Shown: positions 8,086 through 15,182 of the stretch, one piece after another
How the letters are laid out: every line of letters starts with the position of its first letter
Position numbering within the stretch: position 1 is the stretch's first letter
Origin: Ruminococcaceae bacterium UBA1320
Lineage (GTDB): Bacteria; Bacillota; Clostridia; Oscillospirales; Ethanoligenentaceae
Reading direction: 5' to 3'
NCBI GenBank assembly: GCA_002306975.1
Contig: DBTI01000192.1
Coordinates: 1 to 28,345 of the forward strand
Length of the DNA stretch: 28,345 bases
Position numbers and translations under genes: made by a program
Notes under the pieces: generated by a model
Told to the model about the DNA's origin: nothing
What the model saw: the letters and a program-made list of their open reading frames with translations, nothing else
Database searches by the model: none

Positions 8086-8451
8086 CTAAAAATCATCTGT
8101 TATACTGTTTGTTTTTGAACAGGTTGAAATATTTAAACCTTTAAGATATTCCGTTCCCCAATCACACATGGCAGCAAGAATAGGCGTGATGCTCTGACCA
8201 AACTCAGATAAAAAATATTCTGTTTTCGGCGGAACAACGGGGTAAACCAGCCTGTTTATTAATCCGTCTGCTTCTAATTCTCTAAGCTGCTGAGTGAGCA
8301 TTTTAGGCGTCGCCTGCGGTAGAAGCTTTTGCAATTCGTTAAAACGCAAGGTTTTATTACCCAGATGCCAAAGAATAACCGCTTTATATTTTCCTCCAAT
8401 AAGGCTTATCGTTGCCTCGATCGGACAATTAAACGTTGCAGATGATTTCAT
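8086..8451 (-). CDS. HxlR-family transcriptional regulator
   Basis: 121 aa. Typical HxlR winged-helix features: an N-terminal Cys in 'FNCPIEATISLIGGKYKAVILWHL', the HTH 'RFNELQKLLPQATPKMLTQQLRELEADGLI' (read in two parts), and the wing 'PPKTEYFLSEFGQSI'. This family senses redox or electrophile stress, often through the conserved Cys, and controls adjacent flavin reductases or quinone/nitro reductases. It is divergent from a nitroreductase gene, which is its likely target. A GAGGTAA ribosome binding site precedes the ATG. Confidence 0.93.
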   Translation of the reverse strand: MKSSATFNCPIEATISLIGGKYKAVILWHLGNKTLRFNELQKLLPQATPKMLTQQLRELEADGLINRLVYPVVPPKTEYFLSEFGQSITPILAAMCDWGTEYLKGLNISTCSKTNSITDDF

Positions 8452-8464
8452 ATCTATTTACCTC

Positions 8465-8533
8465 ATACTATCTTTTTGGATACTATATTACAAAAAAGTG
8501 CATTCTTGCAATAATGAAAATTAGTATTACTAT
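8465..8533. promoter_or_regulatory. Divergent promoters with ATACTAT direct repeats (candidate HxlR operator)
   Basis: On the minus strand TTGTAA (8493-8488), 17 bp and TAGTAT (8470-8465) form the regulator promoter. ATACTAT occurs at 8465-8471 and 8480-8486, 15 bp apart, overlapping this -10 and spacer. A related ATTACTAT lies at 8526-8533 next to a candidate plus-strand promoter (TTGCAA at 8506-8511). Direct repeats overlapping both promoters are what HxlR-type regulators bind. Operator assignment is an inference. Confidence 0.5.
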
Positions 8534-8604
8534 TATCGTATAGGTTTTGGAAAATTTCAACCATGTGCGGGAAATATACCTGTAAATCAGAAAGGGGTAT
8601 CAGT

Positions 8605-9117
8605 ATGAGTTTTTTAGAAATTGCCAAGAAAAGATTTGCATGCCGTAACTATCAGGATAAAAAAGTTGAAAAAGAGAAGGTCGAAAAGATTCTAGAAGCG
8701 GCATACGTTGCCCCGACAGGCGGGAACCGCCAACCGCATCGGCTTATCGTCGTTCAAAGAGATGAAGGTCTGAGTAAAATCGGTAAAGCCGCGAATATTT
8801 ATAACGCGCCTTTAGCGATCATCGTTTGCAGCGATAACGACAAGGCGTGGGTCAGACCGTTTGACGGCAAAAAGCTTACAGAAATTGACGCGAGTATTGT
8901 AACGGATCACATGATGCTGCAGGCGACCGATTTAGGGCTTAACAGCGTTTGGATCTGCTATTTCAAACCTGACGTAATCAGAAAAGAATTCGATATTCCC
9001 GAAAATATGGAGATTGTAAACATTTTAGCGATCGGGTATGGCGCAGGTGAAACTGAAAGCCCCGACAGACATAGCAAAACCAGAAAGCCGTTAAGTGAAA
9101 TCGTCAGTTATGAATAA
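8605..9117 (+). CDS. Nitroreductase-family FMN oxidoreductase
   Basis: 170 aa from the ATG at 8605, which has an AAAGGGG site 7 nt upstream. A longer in-frame start at 8563 lacks such a site and adds 14 residues outside the family pattern. It carries the nitroreductase hallmarks: an Arg/Asn-containing start 'FACRNYQDKKV', the FMN-binding 'APTGGNRQPHRLIVV', and a C-terminal 'NILAIGYGAGE'. These small dimeric flavoproteins reduce nitro compounds, quinones or other electrophiles with NAD(P)H. It is controlled in all likelihood by the divergent HxlR regulator. Confidence 0.92.
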   Translation: MSFLEIAKKRFACRNYQDKKVEKEKVEKILEAAYVAPTGGNRQPHRLIVVQRDEGLSKIGKAANIYNAPLAIIVCSDNDKAWVRPFDGKKLTEIDASIVTDHMMLQATDLGLNSVWICYFKPDVIRKEFDIPENMEIVNILAIGYGAGETESPDRHSKTRKPLSEIVSYE

Positions 9118-9122
9118 TAGTT

Positions 9123-9647
9123 TTAACTTTTCAAAAACATAGTTTCCAGCAGCCATTTTCCGGTCTTGGTTTTGAAAATTTTCTCGTTTGCGCTGCGGGC
9201 TGCCGAAACACCGGCACTTTCCTCAAAAAGGTTCACTAAAAAATCGGCTTCCACCAATATTTGATGGTCGATTTTCTCGATATTTCCGTAGGTATGATGG
9301 TGACCGACAAGCCAGCAGACACGCTCTGTCACCTCTTTGGGGTAAAAAAGCTCCGCGAGCATTTTTTCAGCTATCGGCGGGCCTTCAAGCTCCTGATATT
9401 TTCCGGCGGAGCTGCCGTATTTTTCTTCGCTGATTTTTATGCCGATGTCGTGAACCACAGCGGCGGTTTCAAGGATTCGCTGTGCCTCGGCGTCAATGGC
9501 TTCCCTTTCACCTATCAGCTTTGCGAAGCTGTAAACCTTTATGAAGTGCTGGATTCTTTTCGGGTCGCCTGCGTAATAGGAAACCATGCGTGAAATTAGC
9601 TCATTTATATTTTGCAATAAAACCACTCGCTCTTTCTTTATAATCAT
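9123..9647 (-). CDS. HD-domain phosphohydrolase-like protein
   Basis: 174 aa from the ATG at 9647. HD metal-binding residues are visible: His in 'RIQHFIKVYSFA', the HD pair in 'VVHDIG', His in 'LVGHHHTYG' and Asp in 'VEADFLVN'. Such small HD proteins hydrolyse phosphate esters or nucleotides; the substrate is unknown. A TATAAT lies only 8 nt upstream of this ATG on the minus strand. If it is the real -10, translation would be leaderless or start further in, for example at a TTG at 9617 (MQNINELISRM). The gene is convergent with the nitroreductase, ending 5 nt from it. Confidence 0.85.
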   Translation of the reverse strand: MIIKKERVVLLQNINELISRMVSYYAGDPKRIQHFIKVYSFAKLIGEREAIDAEAQRILETAAVVHDIGIKISEEKYGSSAGKYQELEGPPIAEKMLAELFYPKEVTERVCWLVGHHHTYGNIEKIDHQILVEADFLVNLFEESAGVSAARSANEKIFKTKTGKWLLETMFLKS

Positions 9648-9732
9648 TTACTCAATTATACAACTTTTCGTTTAGGTTCCGAAGGCATATTTATCTTCTG
9701 TGAATTTTTTCTTTTGTGTTAAATCCTGACGC

Positions 9733-9761
9733 TTGCTTTTTGCGCGGGGTTATATTATAAT
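9733..9761 (+). promoter_or_regulatory. Promoter of the pflBA operon
   Basis: TTGCTT (9733-9738), 17-bp spacer, TATAAT (9756-9761). A start about 7 nt downstream would begin the transcript some 10-13 nt before riboswitch stem P1. A second TATAAT at 9767-9772 lacks a -35 partner. Confidence 0.75.
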
Positions 9762-9780
9762 CACTTTATAATACGATACA

Positions 9781-9894
9781 GGTTTTCATTACTGACGGAT
9801 AATTGTGGATAAACCACAGGGGAATGAAAATCTGATTTTAGGGCTTTTTTGAGAAACTTCATTTTTTCAAGAAAGTCTGGCCGACCGTCTGGGC
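9781..9894 (+). promoter_or_regulatory. ZTP riboswitch (pfl motif)
   Basis: P1 is GGTTTTCATT (9781-9790) with AATGAAAATC (9823-9832), ten pairs including one G-U. Inside it are the conserved ACTGACGG (9791-9798), the hairpin TGTGG/CCACA (9804-9808, 9814-9818) and GGGGA (9819-9823). After a linker containing its own hairpin (9844-9852 with 9867-9875) comes the conserved CCGTCTGGGC (9885-9894). The pseudoknot GACGG/CCGTC replaces a G-C pair of the usual GGCGG/CCGCC form by A-U, a compensatory change. The family binds ZTP/ZMP, signals of 10-formyl-THF shortage, and is named after its association with pfl genes, which is the context here. Assigned from memory of the consensus, not by a covariance search. 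Confidence 0.88.
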
Positions 9895-9930
9895 AGCATT
9901 TGGTTTTACCGATGCTGCTCTTTTTGTTTT
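9891..9930 (+). terminator. Riboswitch-controlled intrinsic terminator
   Basis: GGGCAGCAT (9891-9899) pairs with ATGCTGCTC (9912-9920), with further TGGT/ACC-type pairs towards the loop, followed by TTTTTGTTTT. The 5' arm begins with the GGGC that ends the riboswitch's conserved 3' element, so ligand binding and terminator formation exclude each other. This gives a ZTP-on switch. Confidence 0.85.
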
Positions 9931-9949
9931 CATAAGCAAAAAGAGCAGC
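9914..9949 (+). other. 13-bp perfect hairpin overlapping the terminator, in pflB leader
   Basis: GCTGCTCTTTTTG (9914-9926) pairs perfectly with CAAAAAGAGCAGC (9937-9949). Its 5' arm is the terminator's 3' arm plus U tract, so the two structures are mutually exclusive. It ends 19 nt before the pflB Shine-Dalgarno site. Confidence 0.85.
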
Positions 9950-9979
9950 GGTGAGCCATATTCGAACAGGAGGTTTTTT

Positions 9980-12211
9980 ATGAACAACAAAGCATGGGAA
10001 GGTTTTTGCAGCGGAAACTGGCAGGAAGAAATTGATGTAAGGAACTTTATTAAGACAAACTACGCGCCTTATGAGGGTGACGAAACATTCCTCGCAGACG
10101 CGACGCCGCGCACAAAGGCACTGATGAACAAACTGAATCACCTCTTTGAGCTTGAAAAAGAATTTGGCGGCGTGCTTGACATCGACACGCAGACAGTCAG
10201 CTCGCTGACAAGCTATAACCCCGGCTATCTTGACAAAGAAAAGGAAGTCATCGTCGGGCTTCAGACAGACCGCCCGTTAAAAAGAGGCGTCAACCCGTTC
10301 GGCGGGCTGAACATGACGCGCAAGGCCTGTGAATCTTATGGCTACAAGCTATCCGACAAGGTTGAAAAGGAATTTCAATATCGAACCACCCACAACGAAG
10401 GGGTTTATCGCATATATACCGACGAAATAAAGGCTGCGCGCCATTGCGGGATCATCACTGGGCTTCCCGACGCTTATGGCAGAGGAAGGATCATCGGCGA
10501 CTACCGCAGGGTCGCGCTTTATGGCGTCGACAAGCTGATTGAGGAAAAGAAAAAAGACAAAGTGCTTTACGGCACAAAAAATATGGACGTTGACAATATC
10601 CGCCTGATTGAAGAGTTATATCAGCAGATTACATTTTTGGGCTTTCTTAAAGAAATGGCGGCAATGTACGGCTTTGATATTTCTAAACCCGCAACAAATA
10701 CAAAAGAAGCGGTGCAATGGCTATATTTTGGCTATCTCGGCGCAATCAAGGAACAAAACGGCGCGGCAATGAGCCTTGGGCGCGTGAGTACCTTTCTTGA
10801 TATTTATGTTGAGCGCGACCTTAAAAACGGCGTGCTGACAGAGGAACAGGCGCAGGAAATTTTTGATGATTTTGTAATGAAGCTTCGCATGGCAAGGCAT
10901 CTGCGCACGCCCGAATACAACGAGCTTTTCGCTGGCGACCCGATGTGGATTACCGAATCGGTCGGCGGCATGGACGAGGACGGCAGAACCCTTGTGACCA
11001 AAAGCTCCTACCGTATGCTTCACACCCTTTATACGCTCGGCTCGTCGGCTGAGCCAAACCTTACGGTTTTGTGGTCAAAACGTTTGCCGCAAAATTTCAA
11101 GCGTTTTGTCACCAGGGTTTCGTGCGACACCGACGCCATTCAGTATGAAAACGACGACCTCATGCGTGAAAGGTTCGGGGACGACTACGCCATCGCCTGC
11201 TGTGTTTCTGCTATGCGCGTGGGCAAACAGATGCAGTTTTTCGGCGCCCGGGCAAACCTCGCAAAGCTTTTATTAATGAGCCTCAACGGCGGGCGCGACG
11301 AAAAGAGCGGTCAGCAAATTGCCACCGCTCACGCACCGTATGAAGGCGATTATCTCGAATACGACAAGGTTTTAGAGCTGCTTTCCCTATACCGCGAGTG
11401 GCTTGCAAAAACCTATGTCGGCGCGATGAACATAATCCATTACATGCACGACAAATACGCCTATGAAAAAACACAGATGGCACTGCATGACTCCGAGGTT
11501 CACCGCTTTATGGCATTTGGAATTGCCGGTATGTCAGTGCTTGCCGATTCACTTTCCGCCATCAAATACGCGAAAGTGAAATGCATCCGCGACGACACAG
11601 GGCTTATCAAGGATTTTGAGATAACCGGTGAGTACCCTGCGTTCGGCAACGACGACGACCGCGTTGACGACATTGCGAAAGAGCAGGTCAAGCTGTTTTA
11701 TGATGAACTGAAAAAGACTCCCTGCTACCGCGGCGCTGAGCACACGCTTTCTATTCTTACGATAACCTCCAATGTTGTTTACGGCAAAAAGACAGGCGCG
11801 ACACCGGACGGCAGAAAAGCCGGCGAGCCTTTTGCCCCCGGTGCGAACCCCATGCACAACCGCGAGAAAAACGGCGCGCTCGCCTCTTTAAACTCGGTTG
11901 CAAAGCTGTCTTATGACATCTGCCGCGACGGCATCTCCAACACCTTCTCAATTGTACCGCAGGCGCTTGGACACAGCAATGAGGAAAGATACGTCAACCT
12001 CATCTCGATTCTCGACGGCTATTTTGCACAGGACGCGCACCATTTGAATGTAAATGTGCTTAACAGGGAAACCTTGGTAGAGGCATATAACAACCCGGAA
12101 AGCCACCCGAACCTGACAATCAGAGTTTCCGGCTATGCCGTAAACTTCCACAAGCTTTCAAAACCACAGCAGCAGGAGGTTATTTCAAGAACCTTTCATG
12201 AGGTAATGTAA
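9980..12211 (+). CDS. pflB: Formate C-acetyltransferase (pyruvate formate-lyase)
   Basis: 743 aa, close to the 760 of the E. coli enzyme. It converts pyruvate and CoA to acetyl-CoA and formate under anaerobic conditions through a glycyl radical. The catalytic pair Cys407-Cys408 lies in 'AIACCVSAM', which separates true PFL from diol dehydratase-like relatives with one Cys. The radical Gly718 lies in 'RVSGYAVNF', 25 residues from the C-terminus. An AGGAGG site precedes the ATG at 9980. The stop codon overlaps the pflA start by one base (TAATG), giving translational coupling. A ZTP riboswitch controls it, linking formate supply to purine synthesis via formate-THF ligase. The coding region is richer in G+C than the genes before it. 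Confidence 0.98.
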   Translation: MNNKAWEGFCSGNWQEEIDVRNFIKTNYAPYEGDETFLADATPRTKALMNKLNHLFELEKEFGGVLDIDTQTVSSLTSYNPGYLDKEKEVIVGLQTDRPLKRGVNPFGGLNMTRKACESYGYKLSDKVEKEFQYRTTHNEGVYRIYTDEIKAARHCGIITGLPDAYGRGRIIGDYRRVALYGVDKLIEEKKKDKVLYGTKNMDVDNIRLIEELYQQITFLGFLKEMAAMYGFDISKPATNTKEAVQWLYFGYLGAIKEQNGAAMSLGRVSTFLDIYVERDLKNGVLTEEQAQEIFDDFVMKLRMARHLRTPEYNELFAGDPMWITESVGGMDEDGRTLVTKSSYRMLHTLYTLGSSAEPNLTVLWSKRLPQNFKRFVTRVSCDTDAIQYENDDLMRERFGDDYAIACCVSAMRVGKQMQFFGARANLAKLLLMSLNGGRDEKSGQQIATAHAPYEGDYLEYDKVLELLSLYREWLAKTYVGAMNIIHYMHDKYAYEKTQMALHDSEVHRFMAFGIAGMSVLADSLSAIKYAKVKCIRDDTGLIKDFEITGEYPAFGNDDDRVDDIAKEQVKLFYDELKKTPCYRGAEHTLSILTITSNVVYGKKTGATPDGRKAGEPFAPGANPMHNREKNGALASLNSVAKLSYDICRDGISNTFSIVPQALGHSNEERYVNLISILDGYFAQDAHHLNVNVLNRETLVEAYNNPESHPNLTIRVSGYAVNFHKLSKPQQQEVISRTFHEVM

Positions 12212-12915
12212 TGAAAGGGCGGATTCACTCGTTTCAAAGCCTCGGCGCGGTCGATGGGCCGGGGCTTCGCTACGTGATATTCATGCAGGGCTGCACACTG
12301 CGCTGCGCCTATTGCCACAACCCGGACACGTGGGAAAAATCCTCTGGCACCGAATACTCCGCTGAAGAAGTCGCGGCGAAAGCGATACGCTACAAGTCCT
12401 ATTTCGGTGAAAACGGCGGCGTTACCGTCTCTGGCGGCGAGCCGCTGCTGCAATGGGCGTTTGTCGCGGAGCTGTTTGAACGGCTGCACAAGGCTGGAAT
12501 AGGGACAGCGCTTGACACCGCCGGAGTGGGCGATCTTTTGGGGGCGCGCGCGGTGCTGCATCACACCGATTTGGTGCTTTGCGACCTCAAATTTGCCGAG
12601 GAAGATGACTTTCGCCGCCTTTGCGGCGGCAGCCTTGACAGGGTGCTTGAGTTTTTAAAGCTGACGCAGGAGAGGAATGTTCCGCTGTGGGTAAGGCATG
12701 TTGTCGTGCCCGGGTTGAACGACAGCGAGGAGTCGGTTTTAAAGATTGCCGCAATCAGCAGGCAGTTTCGCAATCTACAGCACATAGAGCTGCTGCCGTT
12801 CAGAAAACTGTGCGAGGCGAAATACGACGCTATGGGCATTAAGTTTCCACTTCGGGGGTATGACGAATGCCCGGCAGCAACGATTGAAAAACTGCAAAAG
12901 GTGATTGAGGGTTAA
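12211..12915 (+). CDS. pflA: Pyruvate formate-lyase activating enzyme (radical SAM)
   Basis: 234 aa. The radical SAM cluster motif CTLRCAYC places C28, C32 and C35 as 4Fe-4S ligands. 'GGVTVSGGEPLLQ' is the SAM-binding GGE motif. The N-terminus 'GRIHSFQSLGAVDGPGLRYVIFMQG' is typical of PflA. It abstracts hydrogen from the glycine of PflB to create the stored radical. Its start overlaps the pflB stop, so both are made together. It has only the core cluster and no extra ferredoxin-like insert, consistent with PFL activases rather than activases of other glycyl radical enzymes. Confidence 0.97.
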   Translation: MKGRIHSFQSLGAVDGPGLRYVIFMQGCTLRCAYCHNPDTWEKSSGTEYSAEEVAAKAIRYKSYFGENGGVTVSGGEPLLQWAFVAELFERLHKAGIGTALDTAGVGDLLGARAVLHHTDLVLCDLKFAEEDDFRRLCGGSLDRVLEFLKLTQERNVPLWVRHVVVPGLNDSEESVLKIAAISRQFRNLQHIELLPFRKLCEAKYDAMGIKFPLRGYDECPAATIEKLQKVIEG

Positions 12916-12965
12916 CCCTTATCGGTTTTCTTTAAGTTATAAAAAGGCAAAGCTTTTCACTTCAT

Positions 12966-13008
12966 AAAAAACCGCTATGATAATTTAAAATATCATAGCG
13001 GTTTTTTT
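12966..13008 (+). terminator. Intrinsic terminator of pflBA
   Basis: A ~16-bp stem (AAAACCGCTATGATA with its complement) is followed by a run of seven T, 50 nt after the pflA stop. Confidence 0.92.
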
Positions 13009-13035
13009 ATTAAATCATGATTGATTGTTCAACCA

Positions 13036-13064
13036 TTTACTTCTATCGGTTACCATTGTATAAT
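13036..13064 (+). promoter_or_regulatory. Promoter of GNAT gene
   Basis: TTTACT (13036-13041), 17-bp spacer, TATAAT (13059-13064), 50 nt before the start codon. Confidence 0.6.
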
Positions 13065-13114
13065 AAAACTGTGTTTTGATGTTTAGTTTATTTATATAAC
13101 AGGAAGGTATAAAA

Positions 13115-13546
13115 ATGATAATACGTTGCATGAAAATCGAAGACATCCCAGAATTGGCGGTGCTATACAAACAATTTTGGAATGAAAATTCATGTATTGA
13201 TAAGATGAGAGACCAATATGTCAAACTGCAAGGCAAAGATACTCATATTCTACTTAGCGCAATTGAGCAAAACCGTTTAGTTGGCTCAGTCATGGGAATT
13301 ATTTGTGAAGAGCTCTATGGAGATTGCAGGCCTTTTTTGGTGATTGAAAATATGGTAGTAGATAAAAGCAATAGAAAAAAGGGGATTGGAAAAGCATTAA
13401 TTTATGAGCTTCAAAGACTTGCAAAGGATAGAGACTGTACTCAAATGATTCTTGTAACTGAGACTAACAGATTGGATGCTTGCCATTTCTATGAATCTGT
13501 TGGCTTTCATCCGTCAGAAAACAAAGGGTATAAGAAAAAATTGTAA
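13115..13546 (+). CDS. GNAT-family N-acetyltransferase
   Basis: 143 aa. The acetyl-CoA pyrophosphate loop is 'NRKKGIGKALI' (R/Q-x-x-G-x-G) after the central strand 'FLVIENMVVD'. The C-terminal 'RLDACHFYESVGFHPS' is the standard GNAT motif B. It transfers acetyl from acetyl-CoA to an amine; the substrate cannot be told. An AGGAAGG site precedes the ATG. Monocistronic, with low G+C compared with the pfl genes upstream. Confidence 0.9.
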   Translation: MIIRCMKIEDIPELAVLYKQFWNENSCIDKMRDQYVKLQGKDTHILLSAIEQNRLVGSVMGIICEELYGDCRPFLVIENMVVDKSNRKKGIGKALIYELQRLAKDRDCTQMILVTETNRLDACHFYESVGFHPSENKGYKKKL

Positions 13547-13572
13547 TTATCTAAGAATTGGATTAATAGGCG

Positions 13573-13610
13573 CTTACATAAAAATCACGGAATCGTTCCA
13601 GTAATTTTTT
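13573..13610 (+). terminator. Possible weak terminator between convergent GNAT genes
   Basis: A small GGAA-TCG-TTCC hairpin (13589-13599), bracketed by TTAC/GTAA, is followed by TTTTTT (13605-13610). The stem is short and has a bulge. Confidence 0.35.
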
Positions 13611-13654
13611 ATTAGGATTTTATTAACCGCCGCTCCGAAAGGTCACCAATGAGC

Positions 13655-14155
13655 TTATTCTTTCGCAAGTGCGGTCAAGTCTTCACCGATTACGCGATAG
13701 GCCGTCCATTCGCTCATTGGTTTAGCACCTAATGAAAGATAAAATTTGATGCTCGGTTCATTCCAGTCAAGGCACGACCACTCAAGCCGGCCGCAGCCGC
13801 GCTCTAAAGCAATCGCCGCAAGCTTTTTTAAAAGCGCTTTGCCGACACCTTTGCCCCTTGCCGCTTTGCGGACGAATAAATCCTCGAGATAGATGCCCGC
13901 TCTGCCAAGAAAGGTCGAGAAGTTATGAAAAAACAGTGCAAAGCCAACCGGTTCGCCGTTAAGTTCAGCAATTAACGCTTCCGCCTTTTGCTTTTCAAAC
14001 AGCCATTCGCGCAATATCTTTTCTGTTGCAACCACATCGTCAAGCATGTTTTCATAATCGGCAAGTTCCTTAATAAATGCTAAAATCAACGGCACGTCGG
14101 CCGAAACCGCGCTGCGAATATGTAACTTATTTGCTTCAGTGTTATAATCATTCAT
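13655..14155 (-). CDS. GNAT acetyltransferase, diamine/spermidine acetyltransferase (SSAT-like) type
   Basis: 166 aa. Two features are strongly characteristic of the SSAT/thialysine acetyltransferase branch: 'GRAGIYLEDLFVRKAARGKGVGKALL' (acetyl-CoA loop RGKGVG) and 'RLEWSCLDWNEPSIKFYLSLGAKPMSEWTAYR' (in two parts). Eukaryotic members acetylate polyamines and bacterial ones acetylate small diamines or thialysine, so the substrate is probably a small primary amine. It starts one base after the stop of the upstream ABM-fold gene (TAA-A-ATG), so the two are co-transcribed and probably translationally coupled. Confidence 0.92.
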   Translation of the reverse strand: MNDYNTEANKLHIRSAVSADVPLILAFIKELADYENMLDDVVATEKILREWLFEKQKAEALIAELNGEPVGFALFFHNFSTFLGRAGIYLEDLFVRKAARGKGVGKALLKKLAAIALERGCGRLEWSCLDWNEPSIKFYLSLGAKPMSEWTAYRVIGEDLTALAKE

Positions 14156-14156
14156 T

Positions 14157-14492
14157 TTATTTTTCCCCTAAATAACTTTCAAATGGATTTTTCGCGGTGG
14201 CTATTTCCTGATGAATTACGATAGGGTCTGATACTAGATCAAATTTATCGTCGTTCGGATATGTAACGGCAATTTCAGAATTTTCTCCGGCATAAGAAAT
14301 TATGCTTTTGAATGAATCCCATATTGTGCACAGAAAAAAGTGCGCATACCCATTTTGCTCGACAACTTTTACATAAGCGCCCATGTTGCCTTCTAACGCG
14401 GTTGTATCCTTTACGCCCGTTGCGTCAAGGTGCTTCAGAAACTGCTCTTTATACTTTAACGGTACTATTCCATGCCACGTTCTTGAAATCAT
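14157..14492 (-). CDS. Small antibiotic biosynthesis monooxygenase (ABM)-fold protein
   Basis: 111 aa. 'MISRTWHGIVP', 'GNMGAYVKV', 'AHFFLCTIWDSFKSIISYAGE' and 'AVTYPNDDKF' match the dimeric alpha/beta-barrel ABM-like family, whose members include quinol monooxygenases and many proteins of unknown role. There is no cofactor motif, as is usual for the family. It is the first gene of a two-gene operon with the SSAT-like acetyltransferase. A GGGGAAA site lies just before the ATG. Confidence 0.8.
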   Translation of the reverse strand: MISRTWHGIVPLKYKEQFLKHLDATGVKDTTALEGNMGAYVKVVEQNGYAHFFLCTIWDSFKSIISYAGENSEIAVTYPNDDKFDLVSDPIVIHQEIATAKNPFESYLGEK

Positions 14493-14534
14493 TTTTTCCC
14501 CTTAAAACACATATTTATTGGCCAATTAAATCTG

Positions 14535-14563
14535 ATTATATCACAAAATAATTCATGATGCAC
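14535..14563 (-). promoter_or_regulatory. Promoter of the ABM-GNAT operon (extended -10)
   Basis: On the minus strand TGATATAAT provides an extended -10 (TATAAT at 14540-14535). GTGCAT stands at -35 spacing (14563-14558, 17-bp spacer). The core is nearly identical to the oppositely directed promoter at 14749-14777. Confidence 0.65.
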
Positions 14564-14583
14564 TATAGCAATTACAAAATTAG

Positions 14584-14610
14584 AGCAGAATAGTTTTGTT
14601 ATCTTCCCCG
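14584..14610 (+). repeat. Member of dispersed repeat family (copy B, truncated)
   Basis: The 18-mer AGCAGAATAGTTTTGTTA (14584-14601) is identical to 26087-26104 and is followed by TCTTCCCCG, close to GCTCTCCCG in that copy. The hairpin half is missing here. Confidence 0.65.
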
Positions 14611-14619
14611 TTTTTTTCA

Positions 14620-14646
14620 ATTTGCAATGATATTCTCATTGCAAAT
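14620..14646. repeat. 11-bp inverted repeat in intergenic region
   Basis: ATTTGCAATGA (14620-14630) and TCATTGCAAAT (14636-14646) form a perfect dyad with a 5-nt loop. There is no T tract after it on either strand, so it is not an obvious terminator; an operator is possible. The rest of the 321-nt gap between 14493 and 14813 holds two promoters and repeat copy B; I see no gene in it. Confidence 0.7.
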
Positions 14647-14748
14647 AATTCATAGAAAAGCACAAACATAAACGGTTAATGTTAAAGCATATATTGTTTA
14701 AAGTTAGATGACGCAGAAACAAAACAAACAGAGAACGGCAGCAATTTA

Positions 14749-14777
14749 GTGCATTTGGAATTTGCTTATGATATAAT
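14749..14777 (+). promoter_or_regulatory. Promoter of the YccF-YlxP genes (extended -10)
   Basis: GTGCAT (14749-14754), 17-bp spacer, TATAAT (14772-14777) preceded by TGA, giving an extended -10, 36 nt before the YccF start. Confidence 0.65.
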
Positions 14778-14813
14778 CAAATTGTAGTAATAATACAGGG
14801 AAGGATCTGCTTT

Positions 14814-15173
14814 ATGGGTTGCCTTGGCAATATTATCTGGTTTATATTCGGCGGCTTTATCTTGGGGTTAAGCTGGCTGGTTGTGGGGCTTTTATGGTGC
14901 ATAACCATTATTGGGATACCCGTGGGAATCCAGTGCTTTAAGTTTGCCGGGCTATCTTTTTTCCCGTTTGGCAAAGAAATTGTTTTTGGCGGCGGGGCTA
15001 TTTCGCTTTTTCTCAACATAGTCTGGATTATTTTTGGAGGATTGGAACTTGCGGTTGAAGCGGCAACAATAGGACTGGTTTTTTGCGTTACCATCGTGGG
15101 GATTCCTTTCGGGCTTCAATGCTTTAAAATTGCGAAACTCGCGCTTATGCCATTCGGTGCGGCGGTTAAATAA
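14814..15173 (+). CDS. YccF (DUF307) domain inner-membrane protein
   Basis: 119 aa, almost entirely hydrophobic. It consists of two homologous halves of ~55 residues. Each half has the motif 'W-IIFGG', a hydrophobic stretch, 'C-TI-GIP-G-QCFK-A' and 'PFG'. This is the YccF tandem-domain arrangement, with about four membrane segments. The biochemical role of the family is not established. A GGGAAGG site precedes the ATG. It is followed 9 nt later by the YlxP-like gene. Confidence 0.92.
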   Translation: MGCLGNIIWFIFGGFILGLSWLVVGLLWCITIIGIPVGIQCFKFAGLSFFPFGKEIVFGGGAISLFLNIVWIIFGGLELAVEAATIGLVFCVTIVGIPFGLQCFKIAKLALMPFGAAVK

Positions 15174-15182
15174 GGAGAATCT

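Noticed and set aside
9781..9894. THF riboswitch in front of pflB
   Set aside because: Its conserved features are absent, whereas the ZTP elements and their pseudoknot are all present in order.
9761..10141. 126-codon minus-strand open frame over the pfl leader
   Set aside because: It covers the ZTP riboswitch, terminator and the start of pflB; no plausible protein features.
14620..14646. Perfect 11-bp dyad as an intrinsic terminator
   Set aside because: There is no T tract following the stem on either strand and both flanking operons point away from it.
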